Assembly: GCF_051106095.1 (NCBI RefSeq)
Contig: NC_135783.1
Coordinates: 58,003,447 to 58,067,446, forward strand
Source: Pogona vitticeps
Lineage: Eukaryota; Chordata; Lepidosauria; Squamata; Agamidae
Direction of reading: 5' to 3'
DNA: 64,000 bases
Part shown: piece by piece, positions 1 to 14,200 of the stretch
How the letters are laid out: every line of letters starts with the position of its first letter
Position numbering within the stretch: the first letter of the stretch is position 1
Notes under the pieces: model-generated
What the model was told of the DNA's origin: nothing
Databases searched by the model: none
Seen by the model: the letters and a program-made list of their open reading frames with translations, nothing else
Program-made: the position numbers and the translations under genes

Positions 1-3000
1 AACTTACGTAATCCAGGTAAGGTTTGAACAAACATATTTTGCCATCTGCAAGGAGGCAGATTCTTCAAAGAAAGCTTTGGCTAGCTGAGCTAGAATTCAG
101 TGTTGTCCATGTTTCTCTTGTTTTTGCTGGAGTTGAATATAGATTAGTGTTCAAACTAATCAAATGTTGGTAAGCCAGAGGTTCCCCAAGCATGCTACGG
201 GCCAAGGCTTTTCTTTGTTTGCAGGCCAAACTAAAGAGAGAAGTCTCCCATTCACAGTGAATCTCAGTAGGCTCTTACTCTTGCTTCAAATGTCTCAGGG
301 GACATTGAAGCCAGCAGCACTACAGGTCACTGCAGTATTTCTGTGGATACAACCACACAGGTCCTTCCCACCTTTCTTCCAGTGGGAAAATCTTGTGCAA
401 TGTGTTTTACATATTTGTTGTTTCTAAAATATTACACACCTGTTGCAGCTTCATGGAAGAACACCTTCAGGAAATGCCTTCCAGATAGCTTAGTCTATAC
501 TTGGGAGTTCTCAGCAGCCATGTTAAACTGAGTCTGGTGCTTCTTGATTGAGAGGTGTCTGTAGCAGTACAAAAGGTTAATGTAGTAAACAGTGCAAAAT
601 ACAGAGGGGTTAAATCCAGCTTTTCATTCCAGATAGAGTAGACTATTGAATCAATGTTGACTTAAGAAGCCCTATTCATTTAGTGTGCCTACTCTTACTG
701 GGACCATGGTAGTTGGTTTTAGCTCAAAAACATTAGTTGGGGACAGTCTCCATTCATTTGTTAAAACATCTATGCATCTGTTACATACTGTTACTTCAGC
801 TCCTCTTGTGTAACACTTCAGGTTGTCAAACAAATAAACAATTATAATAACTGTTTTTCAGTTAAAAATGCAATGTTTCCCTACATTAAATATAAAGCAA
901 CCTTGATGTCTTTCTGTTATCTAGAGCCTTGGTAGTTTGTTTGAAGAGTTAAAGATCCAGCAGAAGCAAAAGACGCAAAAGTTGTCAGAAGCACTGAGAG
1001 TGTTGCTTGAATGTGTGCAAGCCCTCGAGTGTCCATCATACGTTGCACGAAACCTGTTGAAAATCCTTCATGAAGTCAATGGCAAGGTGCGGGCAATAAA
1101 TTCAGTCAAAGATTGAAAATACACTGGCCAAAGGAAACACATTTTTCTCGGCATCAATTCTTATTGCCTACAAGGTTTCAGTATATCTAATACTGTATGA
1201 AAACCTATTAGATTTTTGTTTATTGACAAAGACACATTGTATCAAACAAGGGTGAAATGCATTTGTGGGGAAGTACATGTTCTCTGTTTGGAAGCACTGT
1301 TTCTATGTTTTAAATTACTCATTGAATACAGGATATTATGGACATAATAATATATATTTTAGTGCACATTTCTGGAAGTTTGTTAAACCAACATTTTAAA
1401 TGCTTATACTTTCAGGTGGTGCTTTCTCATCTGTTGCCTGTCTTAGATCGATTACTGGAGAAGGCTCTTAAAAAACCAGAGGAGATGTTAAAAGATGAAG
1501 CTCTTCTTTTACATCTCATTCTGGGGAAATACAATGAGCACTCAGCAGCATTCCTTTGCACAGATCAACAGAGTTTGGATTTATTCATCAAAGCTTTAAA
1601 TGCTCCCCAGGAAATCTACAAAGGAATTTGTACATTCCAGATTAGAGCTCTTGGACAGGTAAGATTAAGAGAGACGGGGATGTTTTCCCTATAATACTTG
1701 ACAATGTGTATTAATATATGAAGCCCTTTAAAGGTTCCTTTCCCACTTAGGTATGTCTTTCACAAAAGGCTCATGAAAAAACCTTTTCAAAGTGCAATGT
1801 TTCCAGCCTCCTACAATGGCTTCAAACCTCTTTTAGATGACAGAGCTGATGCTCATCATTTTCTGTCATTTGCTTTCATTTTTCCTTTCTGATTTCTGCT
1901 AATAATAGAAACAGTGCATGAATTTGCTATGTCCAGGGGTGCTTGCCATGTAAGCTTGTGGGGCAGAAAAGTGTTCTTTCTGAGTATCTACCTGCCCACT
2001 ATTAGAAATGGGATGCCATGGTGGATAGATCTTCAGTTTGACCCAGAACAAACTATTTTATGTTCTTGTAATGTATCAGAGACAAGAGTGGGCAGCATTC
2101 TGTGATTGGAATACATTCTAGATAAACCTGGCTTATCAGTCTATAAAAAGTCAGTTGTTTTTGATTGTCCTGATCCCGCTGTCAAGCCACAGTTTAAATA
2201 AAACTTACTCCTAAGTAAGTAAAGCTTTTCTTATTACCTCTCTTACCTAATTCTGATCTGGTTGAGAAACTTTTCAGTATTCAAAATTATCACTACCCTA
2301 TCCTTAAGAGGTAATCATATTGTTATAGGATTCTTTAGAGCAGTGGTTCTTAACCTTGGGTTACTCAGGTGTTTTTGGACTGCAACTCCCAGAAGCCTTC
2401 ACCACCAGCTGTGTTGGCTGGGGTTTCTGGGAGTTGCAGTTCAAAAACACCTGAGTAACCCAAGGTTAAGAACCACTGCTTTACAGGGTATTTAAACACC
2501 TAATTCTGCAGACCAGCTTTCTGGGTATCTCTCTCCATTGTTGCCTGCTTCCACTTTCAAAAACAAGAGGACCCACCCCCACTGGTTGGTCAACTACCTC
2601 TGCTGTCATGTGACTGACCAACCAGGGTGATGCCCCCTATGTGGAGAAGGAGAAGACACTTTGAGGTACAAAGTAGTACCATGGCAGCTTCTGTGTTTTT
2701 GAAAGTAAAAACAGATCAGTGAATACAATAACAGTGGTAAATAACCAGAAGGCTGGTGTGTAGATCTAGGTTCCTGGCCTGTATTTCCCAGAGTCCTGTC
2801 TGGGAAATTTCCTGGAGAATCCTGGGGATTGCAGTCCAGACATACGAAGCAGCAAACCACTATTTAAATTCATCTTCTGCCCTGTCCTAAAGATCAGGGC
2901 ACATAATATTCTTCTAAAACTTGTTGTAAAATGAGCAAAGTGTATTGAGCTTGGCTGAGAGAAACTAGAGTCAAATCTTAGTTGGGTTGTGAGATTTCTG

Positions 3001-6000
3001 AGGTGTCATTTGAACATCACTGTTTGTCAGCCTTAGTCTGCTATCTGCCAGGTATGAAAAATAATGACGACTCCTTTCAGGATGTGAGAGTAATCCAGAG
3101 AATTATATTTATAAATGGTACACTTTTTTTTATTTGTTTCCAGATTACAAAACCATTCTTTGCTGCACTGCCAGATGGGAAGGTTCAACAAAAGATATTG
3201 GGAGTATTGTTTGATTTACTCCTGAATTGCAAAAACCCTCAATGTGCACAGACAATCAACAGTGTTTTTAAAGGGGTAAGATATTAATCCCACAGCATAA
3301 TGAGAATATCATCCTGTCTAAAAAGAATAGAATTTATATCACCATAGCAGAAGATTATGCAGGTATTATCCCTTTGATAACAGCAGCACTGACTGCTGGG
3401 AGATAGCAGGAGGATGGTGGAAATGGCATATCTCTATGATGGAGAGTGCCTGACTGTTGCACTTTTTCTCCACTTCTCTCTTTGAAGCAGCCTACTTGAC
3501 ATGTATCATATCAGTTGGCTGGATCATGCATGTGCAGTGCAGAATTGGTCTGGGCATGCGGAAAATATCGGGGGTGGTGTTGGTAGGTGGCTGACATTGT
3601 GCTGCATTCCTTTGAAGAAAATGTTACCTTCTTCCATGTTTAGATCTCAGTTGACGCTGAGCAGATCAGTATGGAACTGGAGCCTCCACCAAAAACAAAA
3701 AACGTAGCTACTGTTCACCAAACAAGAAGGCAGAAAATGCAACAGCAGAGGTAAAATGGATAGAAAATATGAATGTCATGTGCACCATGTATATACAACA
3801 ATAGATTAACAGAGGACGTAGAGCTGTGGTTGATGGAGCAGTTTGCATAGATCTTCTTCCGCTATTTGACGAATCACATAAATCTGCATCCTGCTAAACG
3901 TTATTGATTGACTGGTTGATTCTTTTTAATCTAGCGCTTTCTTATTTTTAAAAAATGTTTTACCATAAGAACAGGTACTATAAAAGACTACTGTTAAAAA
4001 TAGTAAGAAAAGGATAGAACATTGACAGTACTAAAACAATTCATCTGAAGCAGTCCATTAAAAACTAGGGGTAACTCATGACATTAACCATTGAGGAAAT
4101 ACTTAACACAAAATTCAGTATGGAGATGTCATAGGAACTGTTTGATGGATATTTTTAAAAATATTTCCTAAAAAAGACCAGAAAAATAATGCAGTCATCA
4201 TTCTCTCCATGTGTACTACTTAGAGTGGAGTCATTGTTCACAGTCAGCTATTAAATGAGAAGTGAAAAAAGGGTGAGGATCCAGGCAGAGTTGTTTCACT
4301 ACTCTTGCCCATGTAGTAGGATTAGTTAACCACCTTGCAAATGATTTACAGACATTTTATTTTAGGATCAGTCCCTTTAAGAATTAGAAGAGTAAACATT
4401 TCTTAAATAGAGGTATATAGCTTCTTACTCTGTTTTTCATCCTGCAGAAAAGCTCAGGATCAGGAAGGCGCACAAGAAGAAAACAGTGTAAACTGGCAGA
4501 GAGTCACACTTATCTTGGAATTGCTGCAACACAAGAAGAAGCTCAAGCAGCCGCAGGCTTTGGTCCCTACTCTTTTCAGCTTACTGGCCAGGTAAAAACT
4601 TCCAGTATTAGAGAGCGACTCCAAACATTTTTGGAGGGACAGGAATACCGAAGGGGAAAGGGGACGTGGTCCTTCCATCTGTTACTAGATCAATTAAGTG
4701 AAAGGGGCTGTTTTCCTCTCAGCTACTTTGTTTATTCCATCATTCTACCCAGATTTTCTACAGGGTCGGGATGTAAGGAACCTGCATCTGCTAGCACAGT
4801 GGTCCCCAACCTTTTTAACACCACAGACCGGTGGGAGAGCATGGGGCACCCTCCCATGCTCAGATGCATGCGCGAAGGTGCTCATGCACGCACACTCATG
4901 CGCATGCACGAAGGGCAGGAAGCACTTGGACGGCACTCGCACACAGGCGCGAAAGGGTGGGGGCCCTCGCGCACATGCACGAAGGGGCTGTGGGGGGGAG
5001 TGCATGTGGGGTGGTGAGAAAGCTGTCTCTGCGGCCTGGTCCGGCCCAGACCACAGATTGGCACCGAGCCGCGGACCGGGGGTTGGGGACCCCGGTGCTA
5101 GCAGAAACTTACACGGCTGGTTCTCCTTGAAGTGGGTTGCAGGGGACTTTCGTCAGTACTCAGATTGGGTGCACCATGGCAAAACATGCTTCCCTGCCAG
5201 TATTTGTATTGAGATAGTAACCAGATTGAATTGTATGTTTTCTTACCTGGCCTTATTAGGAAACCAAGAAACTTCTGCACTTTTCCTCCATGAATGCGCA
5301 CAGTGGTATCTGTTGTTCCCTTGGGAATTTTTCCAAGTAATGTATTCTTTCATTGCTCCTTTCCAGTTTTAGTTACTGACGAGCTAATACAAATATGAAA
5401 ATATGAGAGCACACTATTTTACTCCACATGAGAAGATCAGAGCACACACTACAAAAAATCAGAACAAAATCAAGTATGAATCTGATAAGACTTTATAGCT
5501 TTAAGTACTTATGAAGTACTTAGTAGTACTTATGAAAATAGTGTGCTCTCATATTTTCATATTTGTATTAGCTCGTCAGTAACTAAAACTGGAAAGGAGC
5601 AAGTCATCAACACACTACCCAAGATTGGTTTGGTTCTTTAGAAATGTCAATTTTCTTCTAGTTTCAAATATTAATGCAAGAGCTGCCATTAATTTATTAG
5701 ACAATACAATGTAATGCCTCACTGCATATGATATGATATACATTGGTGCCTCACAAGACGAATTTAATTCATTCCACGGTTAATGTTGTCTTGCGAAAAA
5801 TTTGTCTTGCGAAACGCGTTTTCCCATAGAATGTATTGAAATCTAATTAATGCGTTCCTATGGGCAAAAAAAAGTCAGAACAAAGTCACATTTGGTTTAA
5901 AGGGTTTATTAAGTGCTCTTTAAAGCCATACATATTGTGCAGATGATTTCAAAAAGTGCAATAAAAAAACTTTAAGCATCATAGAAAAACATTTAAAAAT

Positions 6001-9000
6001 CAGCAAACATGAGGCAGGAACAAAAAAAATGGAAAATATTCATCTTGCGAAGCACGGCCATAGGAACATTCATCTTGTGAGTCATCAACCCCATTGCCAA
6101 AACCATTCGTCTTGCGAGTTTTTCGTCCCACGAGGCATTCGTCTTGTGAGGCACCCCTGTAATATGTTATATTCTATTTCTATTATTCTATTATATTGCT
6201 CCAAAAATTTTATTTAACTGTTTTCTGGCTTTACAGATGTCTGGAACCTTCTGCTGAACAAGAAAATCTGGAATACATAAAACAACTAGTACTTGGTGGT
6301 CTATTAAACATTTGTCAGAAACTATCTCCAGATGGGAGCAGGATACAAACAGGTAGAAGAAAGACCGCGGGGGTGGGAACAGTTTTAGATCAGGGGTGCC
6401 AAAACACACCTTTGCTTTATATGCCTTATTGCTTTTTTGACATTATACATGTGACCTGTTGTTAAATTAAGCCCAATTTAGTGGTGTTTTGTTTTGCATC
6501 TTGAGGAATTCTTGATGAGGAGAAGTTCAACGTGGAGCTGATTGTCCAGTGCATCCGGGTTTCAGAAATGCCTCAGACACACCACCATGCTCTGCTCTTG
6601 CTCGGTGCGGCTGCTAGAATGTTTCCTGTGAGTACAAACTCTTTCTCATGTGTGCTCCTTGAAAGGCAAAGCAGGTGTTCAAATTGAGCAGCTTTTTGAG
6701 AAGTGAGCTGTTTTTGTCTTCTGTGGTTTGGAGGACATTTTAAAACTTCCCTTAGTTTTCCATGCCTGAGTATGTCATTTTATTCTTGCTGGCCCACTCC
6801 TGCGCTTGAAACTTCCTGTCCATTTTGCTTTTCAGATGCCTTCCTTTACTTCCTCCAAATCCCCTTCATTCACACAACCTTCATCCTCACAGCTCCTCTT
6901 TCTTACCCCTGTTACATATACCAGCTTGTGCATTGTTCCACAACCATTACCTTTATTTCTGAATAGGGGGACTCATGACGTATCTTTTCAAGAGTGCCTG
7001 CCTCATAATTGTGAAATCCTGAAGGACTGGCATAGCTTTCTGTGTGCTCAATATGACTGTTCCCTGTTTTCCCAGCAGTAGAGAGACTCTGCTCCATAGC
7101 AAGGAACACAATGTGCCTTTTTCTGGCAGATGCTTCAGCCCCACAGATCCCAGTCTGTGGAGCAGCACCTGGGATGCAGAGAGACCTCCCTTCTTAAATA
7201 AACTTGTGTGTCCTGAAACTGGGTTTGAGCATGGTGGGCTTTGCCTGTATTGAAAGGGACTGACCAGTTCCTGTTATTTGGGGGGCAAAATTAGGGAACT
7301 TCTGATTTAACTTTAGTAAGAGAGAAAAATCCATAACCGAAAAGACAAAAAAAATCCTTATAATCAGTCACTTATTTCTTAACCGCAGCATCTGATTTCT
7401 CTTGTCCAGGGTAAAGTGCTGCACAACATCATGCCCATATTTACATTCATGGGGGCAAATGTCATGCGTCTGGATGATGCTTACAGTTTCCAGGTGATTA
7501 GTAAGACCGTGAAGATGGTCATTCCTGCTCTTATACAGGTAAGGCATTTCAAAATGCAGGTTGAGTTGCTAAATAGAATGAAAACAAGTTCAGCCTTTAT
7601 CCAAAGCAATTGTTCCTATGTCCATTGCCTTCAGTTATAATTTCAAAGTCCCCAGTCCTTTACTTCTTAGTATATCCTTTATTTTTTATCAGTATGGCGC
7701 AGTGGATAGAGTGGTGGATTAGGACTCAGGTGGCTTGGGTTTGAATCTCTGCTTGGCATTGGAAACTCACTCGGGTGGGGAGTGGAACTGGAAATACTCT
7801 TCCTTCAACTTTGCAGTTACCTTAAAAGCCACGTTAGGGTTGCTGTAAGTCAGTTCCAACTTGGTGGCACATAAGAACAAAAAGAAATTGCCTTTAGGGC
7901 TCCAGTTGGTATGTCCTACATGCTAATTCTTTGAATGCTTGCTTTATAGGCTGATAAGGATGGTGGTTCTTCTGAAAGTGCTGAAAACTTGGAAGGGGTA
8001 GTGATAAAAATAATCCGCGTGTTTGTGGATGCTTTGCCTCATGTGCCTGAACATCGCCGCCTCCCAATCCTGGAACAGCTGATAAGCACTTTGGGAGTGG
8101 AGCGGTTTCACTGGATCCTTCTCGTTCTGTTGTTTGAACAGCATGTGACAAAATCCGTGGCTGCAGCGGCCAATGGAGAGAAGGTGAGAACCATGTTTAT
8201 GATGTATTTGTTGCTTTAAAATACATTGCAAGCCACTCATTTCTTTTTCAAAATGATGAATTTTCTTCCTCTGTTTTTCTTTTCCCAACCACTTTACATA
8301 TACAGGATGCTGTTCTGGAGTCTGATACAGAATTCTGGATCTCCATATGCTGTGAATTTAGTGTAATAGAGCAACTGCAAAGTTTGATGAAAGTGCTGGC
8401 ATATTTAGCAAAACTGCCAGAGAACAAAGAAGGTAATTGCTAGAGAAACAACAAGTGTACCTCTGCATGAGTACAAACCAGTTAGCAAGAAATATCTGGA
8501 TTTATACTAGCTGAGTATTCCTACCAGTGTAGTACATAATCACAGATAATGGCCAAAATCCTGCTACTTAGTGAAGTAAATCACACTAGAGTAGGTCCAT
8601 GGAATTAATGGCAATTTAATGAGACAGCTCATCCATAAGTTCCATTCATTCATATTGGTCTACTCTTACTGTGACTTAGGTCATGTCTAGACTGGCCATT
8701 TCGTGTGGGCTAATATTGTCTAAATAGGGTTGGTTGAGGTTGGTGGGGGGAAGGGGAGGAGTGATATACCATTTACTACTACTATTACTATTACTACTAC
8801 TACTACTACTATTTCACTTCTGCTTCTCTGTAGAAGAGCAAGGGAAGTATTCAATTCAGCAATATCTTGAAGCAGCTCATTTATTTAAGCCACTTCACAA
8901 CTGCAGAAAAGGTAGACATAAAATTTCCAGATGGCCAGACTTTTTTAAGCTGTCTGTCACATGTAAGATCTGTTCTCTTGTGGCTTCTTGGTAGTAAAAT

Positions 9001-9360
9001 GGTTTAATGTCGCATTTTACAGATTCAGTGAAACCTTTTTACTTGCTTTAGAAAACACTATTCTTTTGGGTGTATTTTTCAGATGACCCTGGACAAAAGA
9101 AATCAAGAGTACGCAGGACAAAATTACAAAGTCATGAAACAGAACTCTTTAATGTGGAGTCTCACTCTAGCAAACAGTTGAGGCATTTCAGATTCCTATC
9201 AGTCTCCTTCATGTCACAGCTTCTCGCTTCAAACGGTTTTGTGAAAAAAGTAAGGCAGATTCTTCTTCCTGAGGGCTTGATATGGTTTCCTTTTACAATT
9301 GAGGATTTGTAGTTAACTGAAGTGTTTAATTGTATAGCGATATTAAAAAATATCTTTTGT

Positions 9361-9405
<45 letters not shown>

Positions 9406-11197
9406 TTATTGTCATTGTAAGTATATACACATACAACGAAATTCACAGACACCCAGAGACCAGACACATGCACACACATAAAATTCCCAAACACCCACTA
9501 AAAGTTCCCCACTAAAAATACAAACATCTACACCGCAGGCCAAGTTACACAGTCCAACTAATTATTCACTACTGGTGGTCTTTAAGCTCATTATTAATTG
9601 CAATTATAGCTCTGGGATAAAAACTATTGAGAAAACGTGTGGTCCGAGTCTTAATTGTTCTATATCTTCTGCCAGATGGTAACAGTTCAAAAAAGTTATA
9701 AGCAGGATGGGAAGAGTCTCTCAGGATGCTATGTGATTTCCTTAGACAGCGGGATGTGAAGATGTCATCCAGGGTTGGTAGCTGGAGCCCGATGATATTC
9801 TGGGCAATTTTAATGGTTCTCTGTAGAGCTTTTTTGTCCGCTACAGAGCTACTCCCAAACCATGCCAGAATGCCATAGGTTAGGACACTCTCAATGGTGC
9901 TACGATAGTATGACAGAAGCAAATGCTGAGATAAATTTAACTTGCCGAGCATTCTCAGGAAATACAGCCTCTTCTGTGCCTTCTTCATTAGCATGTTGGC
10001 ATTTATAGTCCATGAGAGGTCCTCTGAGATGTAAGTACCCAGAAATTTAAAACTACCAACTCTCTCCACTTCCTCACCATTTATGTACAGTGGTAAATGT
10101 ACATATCTTTTCCTCCTAAAATCAATTATGAGTTCTTTAGTTTTTTTGATGTTAAGTGTGAGATGATTTTCTTTACACCAAAGTATCAACCTTTGTACTT
10201 CCTTTCTATAAGCAGACTCATTGTTCTTATTTATGAGCCCCACCACTGTCGTATCATCCGCAAATTTAATAATTGCATTGGTGTTATACAGTGGGGTGCA
10301 ATCATGTGTGTACAGGGAATAGAGGAAGGGACTTAGCACACAGCCCTGGGGAGCTCCTGTACTTAGTACCAGGGTAGAAGAATGGTGAGATCCCATCCTT
10401 ACTGACTGTGGCCTATCTGTCAGAAAATCCTTTATCCACATGCAGATCTCCTGAGGTAATCCCAGGTTGATCATTTTAAAAAACAACCTATTTGGTAGAA
10501 TGGTATTAAAAGCAGAGCTATAATCCACAAACAACAGCCTCGCATAAGTTCCCTGATGTTCTAAGTGGCTCAATACAGTATGGAGTACAATGGACACAGC
10601 ATCATCAGTAGATCTATTTTTCCTGTATGCAAATTGCCATGGGTCCAAAGAAGGTGGAAGACTAGCCTTAATGTAATCCAGCACCAATCTCTCAAAACAT
10701 TTCATAACAACAGATGTTAAAGCTACTGGTCTGTAATCATTGAGAGATACCACAGCTGACTGCTTGGGGACTGGCACTATAATAGATGTCTTCAGGCAAG
10801 TAGGGACTGAACACTGCAACAAGGATAGATTGAAAATATCCGTAAAAACTCCAGCTAATTCTGCAGCACAGCCCCTAATAACTCGTCCCATGATTCCATC
10901 TGGTCCAGCTGCCTTTCGAACATTAATATTGTATTGACTATCATCTCAAATTTAGTGACAAACCATGACTGTAATTGTATCTGCAGTGTGTCCAAATTAA
11001 GTTCATGGTTATCTATATTCTGGGATAGAACTCAACAAAGCAATAACAAGAATGAGATCCTATTATTTTTTAGCTTTTACTTTGTTGCTAGTTTATGATT
11101 AGTTAATGTTTATTTTGATTTTGATTGCTTTTGTGTTTACTGTCTTTTATTATTGTTTACCTGGTTTTAGTTGTAAACTGCACAGAGTGGCCCAGGC

Positions 11198-11260
<63 letters not shown>

Positions 11261-14200
11261 TAGATAGATAGATAGATATATATAAATGAGACCAGGGCCT
11301 GGCATCATGTAATCAACAGGTCACATGGGGACCTGGCAGTCATTATTGAGGCCCCCTCAAAAAATTGTCCAGGAAAAGGCATTTTGCCACTTAAAGAAGT
11401 GGGAGGATTTTAGCTTGGAGAGTCCAACTGACTTCTTTCAGCCATTTTCAGACCTGTTGCAACCCACAGTGGGACCATCAGGCAGCCCCTCAACCTGCAG
11501 CATAGCGAGGTCCCTCATCCCTGAATATTTGAAACTTGCTGGCAAAAAGGTTGAGATTCTGTTCTGCAGTAGATGATTGCAAATCCATTTCTGTCTTTTA
11601 TAGTTAGGATCACAGAAAGCTACCTAATGTCAAGCCCCATTGCTGGTTAACCCACTTCAGAAGTGGCTTTGCAGCATGTCAAGCAGGGTTTTGATTGAAC
11701 CCTTCTTTGTAGACAGCATGTGTTCCGCTACAGAGCTGTGGCCGCTCTTTGTAAAGCATGTCTGTATTTGTCGGTGTCTGTTTTACCAAGATTAGATTAT
11801 GCAGATTATGGAAACTGCTATTTCTTTGATGTAAATTTGGATTTTGTACTCACAACAAAATTGGAGTCCTGCAAATTCTATCTGCTGCATACAGCATGAA
11901 ATGTCGACTTTTGGCTTGCATCTCATTAAGATCAATTTAGCACCACATATTTAAGTTTCCATCAGCATGACAGTGTCTGGTTAACTGTTTGTCTTCATTC
12001 CCCCCTCCCTTTTTCTTTTTCTTTTTTGCCAACTAGGTAGTTGAATGTGAAGATGTTGAAGAGCTAAAGGAGGTTGAACAGAAGTATGTTTGCTTTTCTG
12101 CTGAATATAAATACAAGCTTAGGAGGACTTAAGGAGGAAACTTTAAGTGGGGCTTCTGTTATGTTAATTTGGACATTACTCACTGTAGTCCTACCTCTTT
12201 GGGGGCCTTTTAGATATACAGTGATATGGAACAGTAATGTGTTAGGTGAGACCAGTGGTATAAATCTGTATCAAAGATGGGAAGAAATGGGAGAAAAAGA
12301 CAGAAACAGAAATATTTTCTAGAAGCTTTATATGGAGGATGAAATTAAAGATGAAAAGCTGTTCCTTGGATATGATTTTCAACTTCTTATCCGAACACTA
12401 GTGCTGGAAGCTTTATAAATGTTGGTGGTTCTGTAGCTGATCATGCACAGATTGAATCCAATTGTCTTTTATAGTGTAGATCCACTGATGTATGTCCCAT
12501 TGATTTCAGTAGATTTGTAAGTCAGGCCCTTAGTCTGGACCTATCTCAGACTAAACAATTCAGTCCAGTTGCTTTTTTTCCTTGGTTAAAAATGTCAAAA
12601 ACTCTCACTGTATAAATTGTCTCCTTGTTAGGCTTGCTTGCCTCTGGGCCTAGTTCTTAGTAGCCATACAATTTTGTTTTGAACTTCCTGCTGTATTTTT
12701 TTCTATGGTACTTAAGAACTCACTGTGTTTATCCAGGTTGTTGGAAGATGTCCTTTGCTACATAAATGCTGTGGCACACTCAGTGGAAAAAAACGCTGAT
12801 ACACCAACAGCAAAATTCTGGAGGGCTTTGCTTAACAAAGCTTATGATGTACTGGATAAAGTAAGTTTATGTTGTTACTTACAGCTTGCAGTGTGATTTT
12901 AACTTCCTATTTGTGATCTTATTTTATGTCAGTCTTAATATGTTGAACAATTTAAATATTTTCGGAAGGTTGTTCAGCTTCTTTGTGCCTAAAATACAGA
13001 TTGGAAAACTACCTTTTAGGACAGCAGTTTCAAGAAACCCTCATCCTTACAGGCCCCTGGTGATGCCTAGTAATAAATATTAATATCTTATTCCCCCAGT
13101 CTCCCCAATTCTAACTTAAACCAAAAGGAATTGGACCATCTGGGTACACCAGATTTGGCTAGGAGATCTAATTTCAGCAATGACTATTTATTTTAAAGAT
13201 TTCTCTCTCAATCTTCTTTGAGAGAGAAATCTCAATTACAATGTTATACATTGTAATCTCAATTACAATGTTATACATTGTAAAAGCAATAATGTAATAT
13301 AAATAAAAGCAGGTTACAAAAATTAAAGCAGCAATGGCAAAACAGCCTAGAAACTAACATAAAAGGGGAAAAAATAGGTAAAATGGCTCAGTGTCTTGGT
13401 AGATGCGAAGAGGCTTAATTTACCTGGCTAGGTGATCTCTTAGGACATGCAAAACAGGAAGGGATCATTGTGAGGGTTCAACTTTAGGCTCCTTCCTTCA
13501 GTCAAATAATTTAGGAGATTTTTGTAATTTTGAAACTGGGGTGAGGTTTATTGGGGTATTCAACAAACAACCGGTATCATCGAAGTTGTTCCATCACTTC
13601 TCTCCTGCCAACAACAGGTCAGTCAGGGGTTTCCATCCTTCAAATAGGACCGGGTTCCTGTCACCCGCATTCCACGGACCTGGCCAGTTTATGGATGTGT
13701 TCAGGGTCACTGTCTGTCCTGCTTCTCCATCCTGTAGGGGAATGGTGTCATTGTCCTGGTCATCCATCCAGCCGGAGTGTTCAACCAGTGTTGGGGTCGC
13801 CCAGGGTCCTCCCTGTATCCCTTCCTCCTCATTTCGCTCACCCTCGATTCTATTCTCTCTCTCCTTTCGCTTTCAACTTTCTCCTCCTCCTCTCTTAGTT
13901 TCCTCCGCCACTCCCTGGCTTCAGCCTCTCCCCAATAAGAGGGTCATGGGGGGATTTCTCTTTACCGCCTGTAATCTGCTTCTTCCTTCGGGACTCTCAA
14001 TCTTTCCCACATGCCAGTCCAGGGATCCTCCATCCAATCTCGCTCCCAGCCTGGCGGTAAACTTTCCTCCTTTCTTTTTATATCTGCTTGTCCCCACCTC
14101 TATCTCCACCCTCTTCTTCCACTCTACTCCCACCATTTTCTCCTGAGCCCCCTCAACCATTAGTTTTCGTAATTCTCCCTCTAATTCTCACAAATCTGTC

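Larger units (their letters stand above)
9250..12036 (+). other. HEATR1 intron, 2.8 kb
   Basis: It holds the LINE 9361-10960 (minus) and the tetranucleotide array. From 11285 to 12036 I see no recognised element beyond unique-looking sequence and the acceptor tract CCCTTTTTCTTTTTC before exon 12037. Confidence 0.8.

Noticed and set aside
4698-5372. 224-codon plus-strand frame and several overlapping frames on both strands
   Set aside because: They run through the GC-rich hAT MITE 4797-5095; overlapping frames on both strands reflect composition and not a gene.
7944-8288. 114-codon minus-strand frame
   Set aside because: It is the antisense shadow of HEATR1 exon 7950-8183.
13541-14146. 201-codon plus-strand frame
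   Set aside because: It lies over the GC-rich block whose protein-like signal is on the other strand; it is low-complexity in Ser/Pro/Phe and has no domain.
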